Assembly (NCBI GenBank): GCA_036417435.1
Contig: CM070909.1
Location: forward strand, 7,348,597-7,412,596
Source of the DNA: Inia geoffrensis
Lineage: Eukaryota; Chordata; Mammalia; Artiodactyla; Iniidae
DNA: 64,000 nucleotides
Direction: 5' to 3'
Part shown: positions 49,101 through 58,055 of the stretch, one piece after another
How the letters are laid out: the number at the start of each line of letters is the position of its first letter
Numbering within the stretch: position 1 is the stretch's first letter
Program-made: the position numbers and the translations under genes
Notes under the pieces: model-generated
What the model was told of the DNA's origin: nothing
The model's input: the letters and a program-made list of their open reading frames with translations, nothing else
Databases searched by the model: none

Positions 49101-52100
49101 TGCCCTGAGCCAGGAATGACTCACTCTGCCATCCCCTCAGAGCTGGTTGTTTATCATACTTGAATGTGCTGCTGGATTCATTTCAGACAACCTGAGTTAT
49201 CTGGGACAGGGTCCCTTCTTTAAGTGACATTTCAGAGTTTTCCTCCTGCACTGGCTCACCCTAGATGAGAAGAGAAAGGAACTTCTGTGACCTTCAGTGG
49301 GGAAAGAAAAGTGAAAATGGAGAGAATCAAGGCTTTTCTTTAAGGACACCTAAAGATACCCCAAATCTATAACCTGAGTGTCTGGGCCTTCCAGATTTCC
49401 CAGTCTGAGATGTTAATGACTTGGGATTCTGGGAGCTCCATTTCCCAACCTCCAATTTAAATAGCATGATAGCCCGCTCCTACAGTTATCCTCTCAAGCC
49501 AAGAAAAGAACACATGAGATACTGTAACTGTTGGGGTATAGGGAACTGTATCCTCCTAGATTCTATAGTCTGAAATTTTGGAGAAACTTCTCCATTGCTT
49601 GCCCTCCCTGAACCTAGATCCTCTTGGGAATCCAGAAATAATTATTTGATTTTGCAAGGTACTATTTATAGCGGCCTTCATGTGATCTGCTGGCCTTATA
49701 TGGTGAATTCTGTATAACATGGTAACTATTATGTGAATACATGGGTTGATTATCTGTTTTTAAAACTTTATTTGTGTGGGAAGAATGATAGAATAAGGAC
49801 ATCACAATTTGAAGATTGTAATGACATTGTTGATTTAGGCAAAGATCGTCAATAGAAGGCTGACGAGGATCTTTACAATGGAGAATTCAGGCCGGCGTCA
49901 GCTGAACCAACCAGGAGTGGGGCAGCCATACATTCTGTGTTTTCTGACATGACTGACATAATATGGAGAACAGAGCATCACCTATGATGTGTATTCTTGC
50001 CCAAAAAAGTAATAATAATAATAATGTGAGCTTGATTCTCATTGAGCCTTGAGAAAATTCCAGCTCACAGGAAATGCAAGAGTAAGTTAAATGACACCAT
50101 GAGGAAGAAAACAGGCCAATCCAGAATGTAGGACATTCCATAGGACAACTGACCTGGTTGCTTCAACATGTCAAAGGCATGGGGGAAAAAGGGGTGGGAC
50201 ATGGCCCTATATTAAAAGTGATTAATAAGGGCTGGATAGAAGATGATTCCAAGACACTATTGTTGATATCGTTAGATATGATAATGACGTGTCTTTTATA
50301 AGTCTGTGTATTTTAGAGATGCATTCTGAAGTATGTAGAAATGTAATAATGCAGCACCTTGGGTTTATTTTTATATACTCTGAGAAGGAAAGGGAAGAGA
50401 AGATAGATAGATGAAACAAATCTTGCAAAATGTTGATGATTGTTGAACTGGGTGGTAGTTTATTATTATCTACTGTAGAGCATGTTTGAAAATTTTCATA
50501 TATATATATTTTTTTTTTACATAAAATATATTATTCCATATAGATAGGTAGGTATTATATATGGTGGGTATGACAGTGGTTATCTCTGAGTGAGGAGACT
50601 TGGGAGTGGGCTTTCTTCGTCCTTAGTACTCTTTTGGTATGGTCGGCATTTTCTACAGTCAGCATGTACTGCATTTGTAATAATGTATAAAAAAGTGTAA
50701 AGGGGTTTTTTATGAATATAGGGCTAACCCTTATTTACACTTGCCTTCCCGAGTTTAGCATTTACAGGACACGACTTTCTGTCCCCCTCTTCCCCCGAAA
50801 AGCAGTAGAATCATTGCTGAACTCTCGAGCGTTCTCCGCGCTCTTCTCCAGACCCTGTGGCTACTTAGCACATTCCGCCGCTGGCTCGTATCAGCCCAGC
50901 AGAATAGAGAGGAGCCTGCGGGGACTCAGAGGTGTGTCCCAGGTGAAATCGTACACAGGATGGTCAGTTAAGATGGTTACGGTACGGGCAGTCTCTTCTC
51001 AATTCCCAGTGGGTTTCTCTTCTGGCCTGTTGAAGTTGGTGCGATTAAGGAAAGGCATACAGTTATTATTACCATCAAGGTTATCGTTTTGCAAGAGCAG
51101 CTAATGTTATACCCGACCATTCTTCTCAAAAGTTGCTGAGTTAAACAGGTAAAATCAGAAGTAAGGATTACTGATGGGAAATTAGTGATAATAGCAATAG
51201 CAGGCAATGCTCTTCTGTTCGCCGTATGCCAGATGTTATTCTCTACCTATATTAACTCACTTCATCTGCGCAACAACCCTGTGATGCCGGTTTTAGGGTT
51301 CTCCCTATTTTATACATAGGAAACTGAGGCACGGTGAAGTTAGGGACCTGTCTCAGGTCACGTGACATGTCAGTGGAGGGGCCAGGATCCAGACCCAGGC
51401 ACCATGCATCGTTTTGCCCCTGGAAACAGCATAGCACAAACGGGCACAAGAATCTGGTGCAGAAGATGAAGTTGATGCACTAGAAGCCTCACCTTTTTTT
51501 TTTTTTTTTGCCACGCCGAGCACCATGCGGGATCTTAGATCTTAGTTCCCCAACCAGGGATCGAACCCCCTGCAGTGGAAGCGTGGAGTCCTAACCACTG
51601 GCCCGCCAGGGAAGTCCCAGAAGCCTCACTTTTTAGAACTTTTTAGAGATGAGGTGTGTAATCTTCTGTTTCAGGTGAGGATTCTGACGGTTCTGATTTT
51701 AGTGAGAGTGAAGATGAAAGTTTCACTGTGAGAAAAAGTAAAGTTAAAGAAATTAAAAAGAAAGAAGTGAAAGGGAAATCTCCAGTTGAAAAGAAAGAGA
51801 AGAAAGCCAAATCCAAACGGGATGATGTGGGTAAGAGCAGTCCCCCATACGTCACTTCATATATGCTCGCTTACTTACCGTGCTTCTCTCACCTTTGCCT
51901 GTAGCGTCCTTAACCTTTTGCCAGCGTTCGTTTCTTGTTAAGACCCTTTGAAGAGAGCAGGCTGGGGTGGGGAAGGCAGAAGGGCAGATAGGGGCACTGA
52001 CCCCCCCCCAGCCCTTCCAACACGGACTGTTTGTCCCCCTTCACGCTGGGCCTCCCTCTGAGTGGCTCCTGTCACCTGCATTTCACAGCGACAAAACAGG

Positions 52101-55100
52101 CTCCGAGAGGTTAGACCGTTTGTTGGAATTCTTATAGCTGATAAGCGAGGGGCTAGAATTTGCACCCAGGCTTGTCCATTCAGAGCGTAAATCTGTCCAT
52201 TAGACCACAATTTCTCCACACGATTAAACGGGGAAGTTGGCGTGATTCTCATTTTCTGCTGTTGCACGTGACTAAGTCTTTGAGTTGAGAACGCTTTTGT
52301 CATGTGTTTAGGGCCCTGTGGTTTCTTCAGAATGAATTCAGTTAGGGAAACCAGTTTTACAATAAAACTTTTGGAATTCGTGAAGACTTGAATGTGGAAT
52401 ATTTGTTTCTTGTGTAAAAGAAGTTAGGATATTTTTGAGTTCATAATATACATTAGATTATTGTAAAATATAACTTCCTTTAACCTGCTTTGTTTTACTT
52501 ATTGATAGATATTTTTATGTCTTGGTTGTTTAATACATGTACTGTTTGAAACTAAACTTTCCATTATTCAGACCCCATTCATTAAGGGTGGGTGTTCCTC
52601 TCACCTTAAATAGCATGGTGCTGAGTACTTAACTAAGAAATGAGAACTAAGTGCTGATTGAGTCGTATTCCTCCCACCACTGTATTCTCAATTAGCCAGG
52701 TTTTAATTGGTGTTTTGTTTTTTTTTTTGCAATTGGCAAATCCATCTGGTTTCCAGAAATTAGATTTTAAATGTAGGAGTTTTTAGAGATAAAGCTGTGT
52801 ATTAGTTTCCAATTGCTGCTGTAAAAATTTATCACAAACTTAGTGGCTTAAATCAACACAAATTTATTACTTTACGGTTCTGCAGGTCATAGGTTCAAAA
52901 TTTTCCTCACTCAGCTAAAATCAAGCTGCTGGCAGAGCTCTGTTCCTCTGTGGAAGTTCAAGGGGAGAAGAACCCCCTTTCCTGCCTTTTCTAGCTTCTA
53001 GAGGCCGCCTGCTCTCTGACGGGTGGTCCACTTCTCCCTTCAGAGCCATCACATAACTCTCTCGTTCTCCTACTCCTCACTTTCACTTATAAGCACCCTT
53101 GTGAGTACACTGGGGCCATCGGATAATCCAGGATAATCTCCCCATCTCTAGATCCTTAATATAGTCACACCTGCTAAGTCCCTTTGCTGTGTAAGGTAAC
53201 GTGCACACATTCTGGGAATTAGGAGACAGGTCTCTTTAAGGGACCGCCTACCACAAACTGGTAGGAAAAAGTCATTGGCAATAGGAAGAAAACCTAACAT
53301 GAATATATTTCATATTTTCTTCAGATGTTTGTTTATGCTTTCTCACCAAAACATTCTGAAAACTAAAGATAAAATTTCAGTTTCCAGGTTGGAGTTTGCC
53401 GCTTAAAGTCTTCCATATACCCTGGAGCAAGTTGCTTCCCAAGAAAATGTCCTATGTAATATTAGAAGTAAAGTTTAACAGCTAAATGATGAGATTAAGA
53501 ATTTGGAAAGATGGATTATATTTCTAGTCCCACTAATAATGTACTGATAACCTCTTAGCGTCTCTGACCTGGCAGGTGTTATAATTTTTCCCTGAGTAGA
53601 GAAAATTGCAAGAGCTATGGTGTCCAATATGGTAGCCACTAGCCAAAGTAGCTCTATCATATTTAAATTAATTAAAATTAGATAAAATTTAAAAGTCAGT
53701 TCCTTGGTTTCGCTAACCACATTTCAAGTGCTCACTCACTGTGTGTGGCTTGTGGCTACCGTATTGGACAGCACGAAATACAGAATGTTCCCATCATGGC
53801 AGAAAAGTCTGTGGGATGCGGCTGACCTAGAGAATGTAGATGTTAACGTTAAGAAGAGTGGATAGTGAACATGTTCATATGCACGTGCACTTAGATGCCA
53901 CTTAGGTGTCTCGAAGCAAAGCATTATCTGAAAGTGAATTTGTATTCTGCTTCTCCTCCCCCCATCAAAAACAAACAAAAAACCCAAACCCACTCCCATT
54001 CTGTGTTCATTCTCTGCGTAAATGGTGCCATCAGATGGTGTGTTCCTGACAGGAACTTGCCAATCATTGATTATTCCCTCATCTCTGGCACGCCTCCCCC
54101 TTCTGATTACTAAATGCCATCCACTCTGCTGTTTTCCCTCCTTTCTACCCCTTAGTTCAGGCCCTGACCCCCTCTCACCCGGGTTGCCATAGAGCCGTCT
54201 GGGTGGTCTGCTCTTACACTGCCCTTGGCGAGATGCGTCTACCTGTAGGTTCCCTGCCCCGTGACCACCTCTACAGTCTGTCATCTGTCTCACCACATTG
54301 CACTGTATGCATCTCTGTACTTTTCTGCCCTTTCTACTGGCGTCTAGTGATTGGACCATAAATTCCTAGAGCCTAATAAAATGTCTCACATATTCCGATG
54401 AGACACCATTGTGTGATGATTACAAGTGTGGACTCTGGACTCAGACACTTACTAGCTCTCAAACTGCAGGCAGATTGTTTAACCTCTCTGTTTCCTTAAC
54501 TGACTGTAGGGATAGTCACTTCTGTATCGGAGTTGCTCTAAGGGTTAGAGGTAATGTATATGATGTGCTTTACCATACTTCCTAGCATGTAATGCTCATA
54601 GAAGATGGCTATTCTTAGACGCTCAGTAAACGTTGACTAATGAGTTTTTCAAATTTATGATTCTGCTTCTTTACTTCTTAGAAGCTTATGTAACTTGGTA
54701 ATTTTCACACATACATGCTAGGCTTTATCTTCCTCTGTGACCCGTTTTTATGTATATTTTTCACATCAGCGGCTTCGGTAGATCCTGCCCCGGCTGCTGT
54801 CAAGTCAGAGTCGTGGCCCTCGTCGGAGGAGGCTTCTGCTTCCTCAGAGGCCACTAGGCAGCCGTCCCCAGCACGAAGCCCTGCAGCTGAAAGCAAGAGA
54901 CCTAAGTGGGTCCCACCAGGTACGGTATATTTATTTACTGCTCAAGGGCAGGGGCTTGGAAAATTACCGCGAGTAGATTTGTTTTTTCTTAGTTGTAAAT
55001 GTTACATAGGAGCACTTCCTCATATTATTTTTTTTAACTTATTTTTATTTTATTAAAAAAAAATTTTTTTTGGCTGCGTTGGGTCTTCGTTGCTGCACGC

Positions 55101-57175
55101 GGGATTTCTCTAGTCGCGGCGAGCGGGGGCTACTCTTCGTGGCGGTGCGCAGGCTTCTCATCGTGGTGGCTTCTCTTGTTGCAGAGTGTGGGCTCTAGGC
55201 ACGCGGGCTTCAGTAGTTGCAGCACGTGGGCTCAGTAGTCGTGGCTCGCGGGTTCTAGAGCGCAGGCTCAGTAGTTGTGGCACACGGGCTTAGCCGCTCC
55301 GCGGCACGTGGGATCTTCCCGGACCAGGGCTCGAACCCGTGTCTCCTGCAGTGGCAGGCGGATGCTAACCCACTGTGCCACCAGGCAAGTCCCGGAAGAT
55401 TAGCTATTGAAATAATGAAGCTCTGTCAGTTCAAGGATAATCCTTAGTGTATTTCTTCTGAGAGTAATTAGTGATTCCGCAACAAAAGAATTTTTAAAGC
55501 ATTGATATAGTGACTGTAGAAATTTGAAGGTAGTATAAGCAAAAAGATAAAAAAGGAGAGACGGACTGATGGGTAAAGAGTCACGTCATAAAACACGAAG
55601 TGCTCATAAATTCATTGTGGGGAAGGGCCGGGCAGGTGACGGAGGTGAGGGAATTGGGCCTGGGGAGGAAGCATGAGTGAGCGGGCGTTGCTGCCCTCGA
55701 GAGCGTGAGCCCTCTGGAAGGAAGCCGCCATTCCTCTGCTCCACCTGGTTGTTAACATGCAGGATTATGGGCCCCGTATTTCCATGTCTGAGTTTTTCAA
55801 GAGAAGCCAGAAGTGCAGATTTTAGTGTGAAATCTCCTAGTTCTTAAAAGTGGACTTTTTAAGACACCCTGTGGACCAAGCAGTACATCTGAGAGCAGGA
55901 TTTGAGCCTCAGGTTGCCTGCTAGCCTCCTGTCTCATACGAATGTGAGAAGACCAGCAAGATTCCAATGGGAATATGAGCCAAGGACATAATATACCACT
56001 GCCCCCAAGAAGTACAACTAGAAACCCGTATGAAAAGAATTGCAGCCTCGCTGGTAATCCCGGAAATGTAAACTAAGATAATAAAATACTGTTTTATACC
56101 TCTCAAACTAGAAAATAAAGCTGTATCAACCAGTGCACTCTGGGTTGTGGGGTAGCAGTTATGATTATTTATTATAAAGTTATAATCCCTTTACAGGACA
56201 GCTTGACAGGAGCCATAAACATAAATCGATCTTTTGACTTAGGAACTAACGTTGGGAATTTATCCTTAAAAAGAATTCAGAAGAAGGAAAAGTAGTAAGT
56301 GGTCAGTAGTAAGTGATTTCTTCATAGCCATTTATAGAAAAGTGGTGAAAAACTAGAAACAACCCAGAAGTTTGTTGTAGGAATTTGATCAATATGTGGC
56401 ACGTATGTGCAACTAAGAATGATAAATCAGATGGCTGGAAACATGGAAATGTTCATGAAACCTTTGTATGAAAGAAGTACACACACGTGTACTTACTACG
56501 GCTAAAATCATGATCAGCTACGAACATACATGTGGATAAATTCTGAAATTTAATACTCGTTGGAAATGATTGCTGTATTAAGAGTGGTAGCATAAATGAA
56601 ACTAGTATAAATAAAGAAACATGGTATTTGTCATATATAAAGTTATGTGATATTTGAAAACATAGATTCTGTAAGGAGCACTTGTAAAAGCTGCAGGATC
56701 TTGTAAAATGCGTTAGATTTTCCTACTACTTTAGAAATTATGATTCCATTCATTTTTTTATGTCTTTACAGTCAGTGTTCCTTGCTCCCAACTTTCCTGC
56801 TTAGCTTTCACATTTAAAGTTTTGGTGTCATTACCTTGGCCTCTGAGGATGTTTGAAAATAGGCAATGCTGTGTATTTTCTGCTCTTTAGTACTCCCCTT
56901 TCTTTTGATCTAATATGTAACTTAATAGAACCTGCATAGCGGAATAACGCTTAACTCCTTTTTTTGGCCTCTTCTGTTTTATAAACTGACCTTCGTTACG
57001 AGATTTCTGATGTTCTCAGCATCAGGTGATCTGTCTTTTTGCAGCGGTGTCCGGAAGCAGCAGCCGTAGCCCACTGGCAAGAGTGTCTGTGAAGTCTCCA
57101 ACTCAGAGTCTCCGCCTTGGCTTGTCCCGATTAGCACGAGTTAAACCTTTGCATCCAAATGCTGCTAGTAGCTGA
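31264..57175 (+). CDS. RAD51AP1: RAD51AP1, complete coding region in nine exons
   Basis: RAD51-associated protein 1 stimulates RAD51 (and DMC1) strand invasion in homologous recombination; it is nuclear and binds DNA (family knowledge). Exons of 17, 50, 142, 110, 84, 150, 156, 150 and 131 nt sum to 990 nt: 329 codons plus TGA, all in phase with GT-AG introns. I recall human isoforms of 335 and 352 residues. Visible features: start [16 protein letters not shown] (N-terminal DNA-binding region), acidic DSDSDDD, SDYLDL (SIM-like, near 139), a lysine-rich stretch [15 protein letters not shown] (second DNA-binding region), KWVPP at 282-286 (DMC1-binding motif in human), and the C-terminal RAD51-binding tail. 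The human key residues L319 and H329 correspond to L313 and H323 here, both present. The tail ends LHPNAASS. The ATG has G at -3 and +4. Confidence 0.97.
31560..31745 (-). mobile_element. MIR-like fragment, antisense
   Basis: CTGAGTCACACAGCTAGTAA with flanking sequence fits reverse MIR. Lies in RAD51AP1 intron 1 close to the promoter. Confidence 0.55.
31985..32660 (-). mobile_element. Antisense L1 3' end
   Basis: Reverse complement of an L1 3' end: TTATTACAGGATGTTGAATA, GCTATACAGTAGGTCCTTGT, TTGATGGCTGAGTAATATTC, GTATATGCCCAGGAGTGGGA. The minus strand reads ORF2 tail residues. The following 32661-33310 is unassigned. Confidence 0.85.
34280..34494 (-). mobile_element. CHR-type SINE, short form, antisense, inside L1
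   Basis: Long T-run then reverse CHR SINE ending CCACCAGGGAAGCCC. Short duplication TATTTTC at 34273-34279 and 34495-34501. The surrounding L1 is collinear across it. Confidence 0.92.
35778..36137 (+). mobile_element. CHR-type SINE, long form, inside L1
   Basis: Full long-form SINE with the 13-bp duplication AAATGGGTGTTGA at 35765-35777 and 36138-36150. It splits the reverse-transcriptase region of the L1. Confidence 0.95.
39645..39694 (+). CDS. RAD51AP1: RAD51AP1 exon 2 (residues 6-23)
   Basis: Acceptor GTTCACAG, donor GATG|GTAAGT. Encodes [16 protein letters not shown]. Intron 1 is 8.4 kb, most of it one L1 insertion ending 121 bp upstream of this exon. Confidence 0.96.
39758..39812. repeat. 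TG/CG alternating purine-pyrimidine microsatellite
   Basis: (TG)n followed by six CG-rich dinucleotides and (TG)n again, about 55 bp, starting 63 bp after the exon 2 donor of RAD51AP1. Such sequence can adopt Z-DNA. Confidence 0.9.
40149..40175. repeat. (TA)n microsatellite
   Basis: About 27 bp of alternating TA. The rest of intron 2 up to 41007 holds nothing recognised. Confidence 0.85.
41024..41382 (-). mobile_element. CHR-type SINE, long form, antisense
   Basis: Reverse long-form SINE (TTTGGCTGTGCTGGGTCTTT ... CCACCAGGGAAGCCC). Perfect 16-bp duplication CAATTTGCTTATCTTT at 41008-41023 and 41383-41398. RAD51AP1 exon 3 begins 132 bp downstream. Confidence 0.95.
41515..41656 (+). CDS. RAD51AP1: RAD51AP1 exon 3 (residues 23-70)
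   Basis: Acceptor GAATAG, annotated donor AAAAG|GTGAGA. Encodes [16 protein letters not shown] through QERTPKK plus two bases. The donor is chosen because the phase fits exon 4. It lies inside the first unit of a minisatellite that copies the donor downstream. Another donor, GAG|GTAAGA, is 7 bp further on; using it would give a TGA immediately after codon 70. Confidence 0.95.
41635..41927 (+). repeat. RAD51AP1: Five-copy ~59-bp minisatellite spanning the exon 3 donor
   Basis: Units start at 41635, 41694, 41753, 41812 and 41870 (periods 59, 59, 59, 58). Each unit copies the last 22 bases of exon 3, the AAG|GTGAGA donor and intron sequence to CATCAGGT or CAGCAGGT. Units differ by a few substitutions and one deleted base. 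Each repeats candidate 5' splice sites: GTGAGA, GAG|GTGAGA (GTAAGA in unit 1) and, at the end of units 1-4, CAG|GTAAGA. Confidence 0.95.
42250..42410 (+). mobile_element. L1 3'-terminal fragment
   Basis: GAGATGATGGATGTTCCCTA, TTAACTTATACAGTGCTGGA, ATTATATCTCAGTAAAACTG: L1 3' end in RAD51AP1 intron 3. Confidence 0.75.
42765..44032 (+). mobile_element. Older L1 3' half, split by a younger L1
   Basis: CAATGGATGGGAGAAAATAT, CAAATGGCCGATAGCACATG, GGAATATTACTCAGCAATAA, then after the insert TTACAACATGGATGAACCTT and the CTCAATAAAATTGTTATTTT end. The younger insert is at 43377-43662. Confidence 0.85.
43377..43662 (+). mobile_element. Young 5'-truncated L1 3' end nested in older L1
   Basis: Same tail as at 18834-19097. 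Flanked by the perfect 13-bp duplication AGAAATGAAGTAC at 43364-43376 and 43663-43675. Confidence 0.93.
44740..44849 (+). CDS. RAD51AP1: RAD51AP1 exon 4 (residues 70-107)
   Basis: Acceptor CTATTTTAG, donor AAAA|GTAACT. Encodes [20 protein letters not shown] through EESQDK. The joined protein runs KKR-MPLDD, like the shorter human isoform. The extra 17 residues of the longer human isoform were not identified in intron 3. Confidence 0.96.
44850..45845. other. RAD51AP1 intron 4 (part), unassigned
   Basis: No exon or repeat recognised. Short ORFs here lack splice support. Confidence 0.45.
45846..46425 (-). mobile_element. MIR SINE, antisense, split by a CHR SINE
   Basis: TGTGCTGGGCACCACAATAA, GCCTCATTTAATCCCCACA before the insert, then TATAGATGAGAAAATTAAG and GAGCCTGAATTTGAAC after it: reverse MIR order. 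Confidence 0.7.
45931..46280 (-). mobile_element. CHR-type SINE, long form, antisense
   Basis: T-run, TTGGCTGCGTTGGGTCTTCG ... CCACCAGGGAAGCCCC. The open reading across 46001-46312 is SINE sequence, not a gene. Confidence 0.93.
46480..46713. mobile_element. hAT-type non-autonomous DNA transposon, GC-rich
   Basis: 234 bp beginning CAGCGGTCCCCTGCC and ending GGGGTTGGGGACCCCTG, imperfect terminal inverted repeats. Perfect 8-bp target duplication GCCTGGAT at 46472-46479 and 46714-46721, the hAT signature. RAD51AP1 exon 5 starts about 100 bp downstream. Confidence 0.9.
46818..46901 (+). CDS. RAD51AP1: RAD51AP1 exon 5 (residues 107-135)
   Basis: Acceptor TATATTTAG, donor TTAG|GTAAGT. Encodes [16 protein letters not shown] and [10 protein letters not shown]. 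Ends in phase 1. Confidence 0.95.
47402..47551 (+). CDS. RAD51AP1: RAD51AP1 exon 6 (residues 135-185)
   Basis: Acceptor ATCCTGAAG behind a T-rich tract, donor ACTG|GTGGGT. Encodes [20 protein letters not shown] through DDSEPDFAT. It completes the SDYLDL motif started in exon 5. Confidence 0.94.
47800..48540 (+). mobile_element. L1 ORF2 end and 3' region
   Basis: 47815-48060 reads [22 protein letters not shown] ORF2 residues. Then TGGAATCTAAAAAACAAAAC and GTCAATTATACTTCACAAAC. Contains a small (CA)n at 48049-48065. Confidence 0.8.
48541..48900 (+). mobile_element. Second L1 3' end
   Basis: GAGAATAAATCCTAAGAGTT, GAGATGATGGAGGTTCACCA, GTTATATCTCAGTAAAACTG: a separate L1 3' terminus directly after the previous one. 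Confidence 0.75.
48901..51204. other. RAD51AP1 intron 6 (part), unassigned
   Basis: No exon seen. GATA-rich and T-rich patches occur near 50400-50520. 50712-51100 has a longer open reading but no splice-bounded homology. Confidence 0.45.
51205..51430 (-). mobile_element. MIR SINE, antisense
   Basis: CTATATTAACTCACTTCATC, GGAAACTGAGGCACGGTGAA, GGGGCCAGGATCCAGACCCA match reverse MIR. Confidence 0.8.
51493..51618 (-). mobile_element. Short tRNA-derived SINE, antisense, just before exon 7
   Basis: T-run, GCCACGCCGAGCACCATGCG, AACCAGGGATCGAACCCCCT, end CAGGGAAGTCCC. Perfect 11-bp duplication AGAAGCCTCAC at 51482-51492 and 51619-51629. Different subtype from the long CHR copies. Confidence 0.93.
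51675..51830 (+). CDS. RAD51AP1: RAD51AP1 exon 7 (residues 185-237)
   Basis: Acceptor CTGTTTCAG, donor GTGG|GTAAGA. Encodes acidic [17 protein letters not shown] followed by the lysine-rich [19 protein letters not shown] segment expected to bind DNA. A SINE ends 56 bp upstream. Confidence 0.96.
52055..52215 (-). mobile_element. MIR SINE fragment, antisense
   Basis: GCGACAAAACAGGCTCCGAG, GCTAGAATTTGCACCCAGGC fit reverse MIR. Confidence 0.6.
52797..53268 (+). mobile_element. Ancient interspersed repeat (GTATTAGTTTCC type)
   Basis: Starts GTATTAGTTTCCAATTGCTG, contains CTTAGTGGCTTAAATCAACA, GGATAATCCAGGATAATCTC and ends CCGCCTACCACA. I recognise it as a common ancient mammalian repeat but cannot name the family with certainty. 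Confidence 0.65.
53605..53810. mobile_element. MER-type hAT MITE
   Basis: TGGTAGCCACTAGCCAAAGT, ATTTCAAGTGCTCACTCACT, GTGGCTACCGTATTGGACAG: a palindromic DNA-transposon family. The 207-codon antisense open reading at 53736-54359 partly runs through it. Confidence 0.65.
54395..54645 (+). mobile_element. MIR SINE
   Basis: GTGTGGACTCTGGACTCAGA, CTTACTAGCTCT, TTTAACCTCTCTGTTTCC, ending near GTAATGCTCATAGAA: sense MIR, about 125 bp upstream of RAD51AP1 exon 8. Confidence 0.75.
54770..54919 (+). CDS. RAD51AP1: RAD51AP1 exon 8 (residues 237-287)
   Basis: Acceptor TTTTCACATCAG, donor CCAG|GTACGG. Encodes [15 protein letters not shown] through [12 protein letters not shown], including the WVPP motif. 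The serine/alanine-rich middle looks fast-evolving. Confidence 0.96.
55062..55393 (-). mobile_element. CHR-type SINE, long form, antisense
   Basis: TTTGGCTGCGTTGGGTCTTC ... CCACCAGGCAAGTCCC in RAD51AP1 intron 8, preceded by a T/A-rich tail region. Confidence 0.92.
55930..56700 (+). mobile_element. Degraded L1 3' region
   Basis: GAATTGCAGCCTCGCTGGTA, GTGGGGTAGCAGTTATGATT, AGAAACAACCCAGAAGTTTG resemble an old L1 ORF2 end and 3' region. 56701-57044 has no recognised feature. Confidence 0.5.
57045..57175 (+). CDS. RAD51AP1: RAD51AP1 exon 9, C-terminus and stop (residues 287-329)
   Basis: Acceptor CTTTTTGCAG. Encodes the RAD51-binding tail: [20 protein letters not shown] then PLHPNAASS and TGA at 57173-57175. 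Confidence 0.97.
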
Positions 57176-57726
57176 GTGTAGTGGCAAGAAAATGTTTGAT
57201 CAAGAAGATCTCACTTTTATAAGCATGTTTATATTTGTGTTTATATTTGAGGAAGGTATTGTAACATAAATGAATCCTTTAAAGTTGTATAAATGGTCTC
57301 TACCCGTTTTGTGATTGTTCTCTGAAAAGGTATCTGAGACTTCAGTAAGAGGTTTGTTTATAAGAATTATCTTGGAATGTCTTTCCCTTCTGAAGAGCAT
57401 ATTCTCTTTCTCTTATATGTATATAGTAAGTCATTGTCATTACGTGGCTGTCAATTTGACATGGAGGATGTCCCCATTACATGTTGTTCTTTCCTAGTAA
57501 CATGCCCGATGCTTCTTTCTGGCTGTGTCTAGTTTATGGCACCTGAAATTTAACTGTGCAGAGTTTATCTGGCAAAAGGAAAATTCCCATTTCTCCCAGG
57601 AGACATTTCTGAAATCTTATAAGTTACTTAACCTGCATTGTCAGTTTTGTTGCAATGATGTTTCATATTTTAGCCAAATGTTTTTATATTGAGAATTCAG
57701 AATAATTTTCCATATTAGAACAGTTG

Positions 57727-57926
57727 ATGGGCTTCCCTGGTGGCTCAGTGGTTGAGAGTCCGCCTGCCGATGCAGGGGACACGGGTTCATGCCCCGGTCC
57801 GGGAAGATCCCACATGCCGGGAGTGGCTGGGCCCGTGAGCCATGGCCGCTGAGCCTGCGCGACCGGAGCCTGTGCTCCGCAACGGGAGAGGCCCCAACAG
57901 TGAGAGGCCCGCGTACCACAAAAAAA
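57727..57926 (+). mobile_element. CHR-type SINE, short form, in the RAD51AP1 3' UTR
   Basis: CTTCCCTGGTGGCTCAGTGG ... GTGAGAGGCCCGCGTACC and an A tail. Short duplication ACAGTTG at 57720-57726 and just after the tail. Sense to the gene. Confidence 0.93.
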
Positions 57927-58029
57927 ACAGTTGCTATACTATAGTGCATGTCTCCTACTTCGAAGCAGATGGTTAGATAACAAATAGAATTTTGTGACAT
58001 TTTATGGAGCCCTCATTGTCAAAACCTTT

Positions 58030-58035
58030 AATAAA
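58030..58035 (+). terminator. RAD51AP1: Poly(A) signal AATAAA of RAD51AP1
   Basis: Canonical hexamer 855 bp after the stop codon, with a T/G-rich downstream element. It is the first AATAAA after the stop. Confidence 0.7.
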
Positions 58036-58055
58036 AGTGAAAAAGTTGTGATATG

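Larger units (their letters stand above)
57176..58055 (+). other. RAD51AP1: RAD51AP1 3' untranslated region
   Basis: Runs from the stop to a canonical AATAAA at 58030-58035, followed by a G/T-rich stretch near 58045-58070. A CHR SINE (about 57727-57926) lies inside it in the sense orientation. A second AATAAA at 58644-58649 could serve a longer transcript. The cleavage site is inferred. Confidence 0.7.

Noticed and set aside
53736..54359. 207-codon antisense open reading in RAD51AP1 intron 7
   Set aside because: It runs through a MER-type repeat and has low-complexity arginine/glycine composition, with no recognisable domain. Chance ORF.
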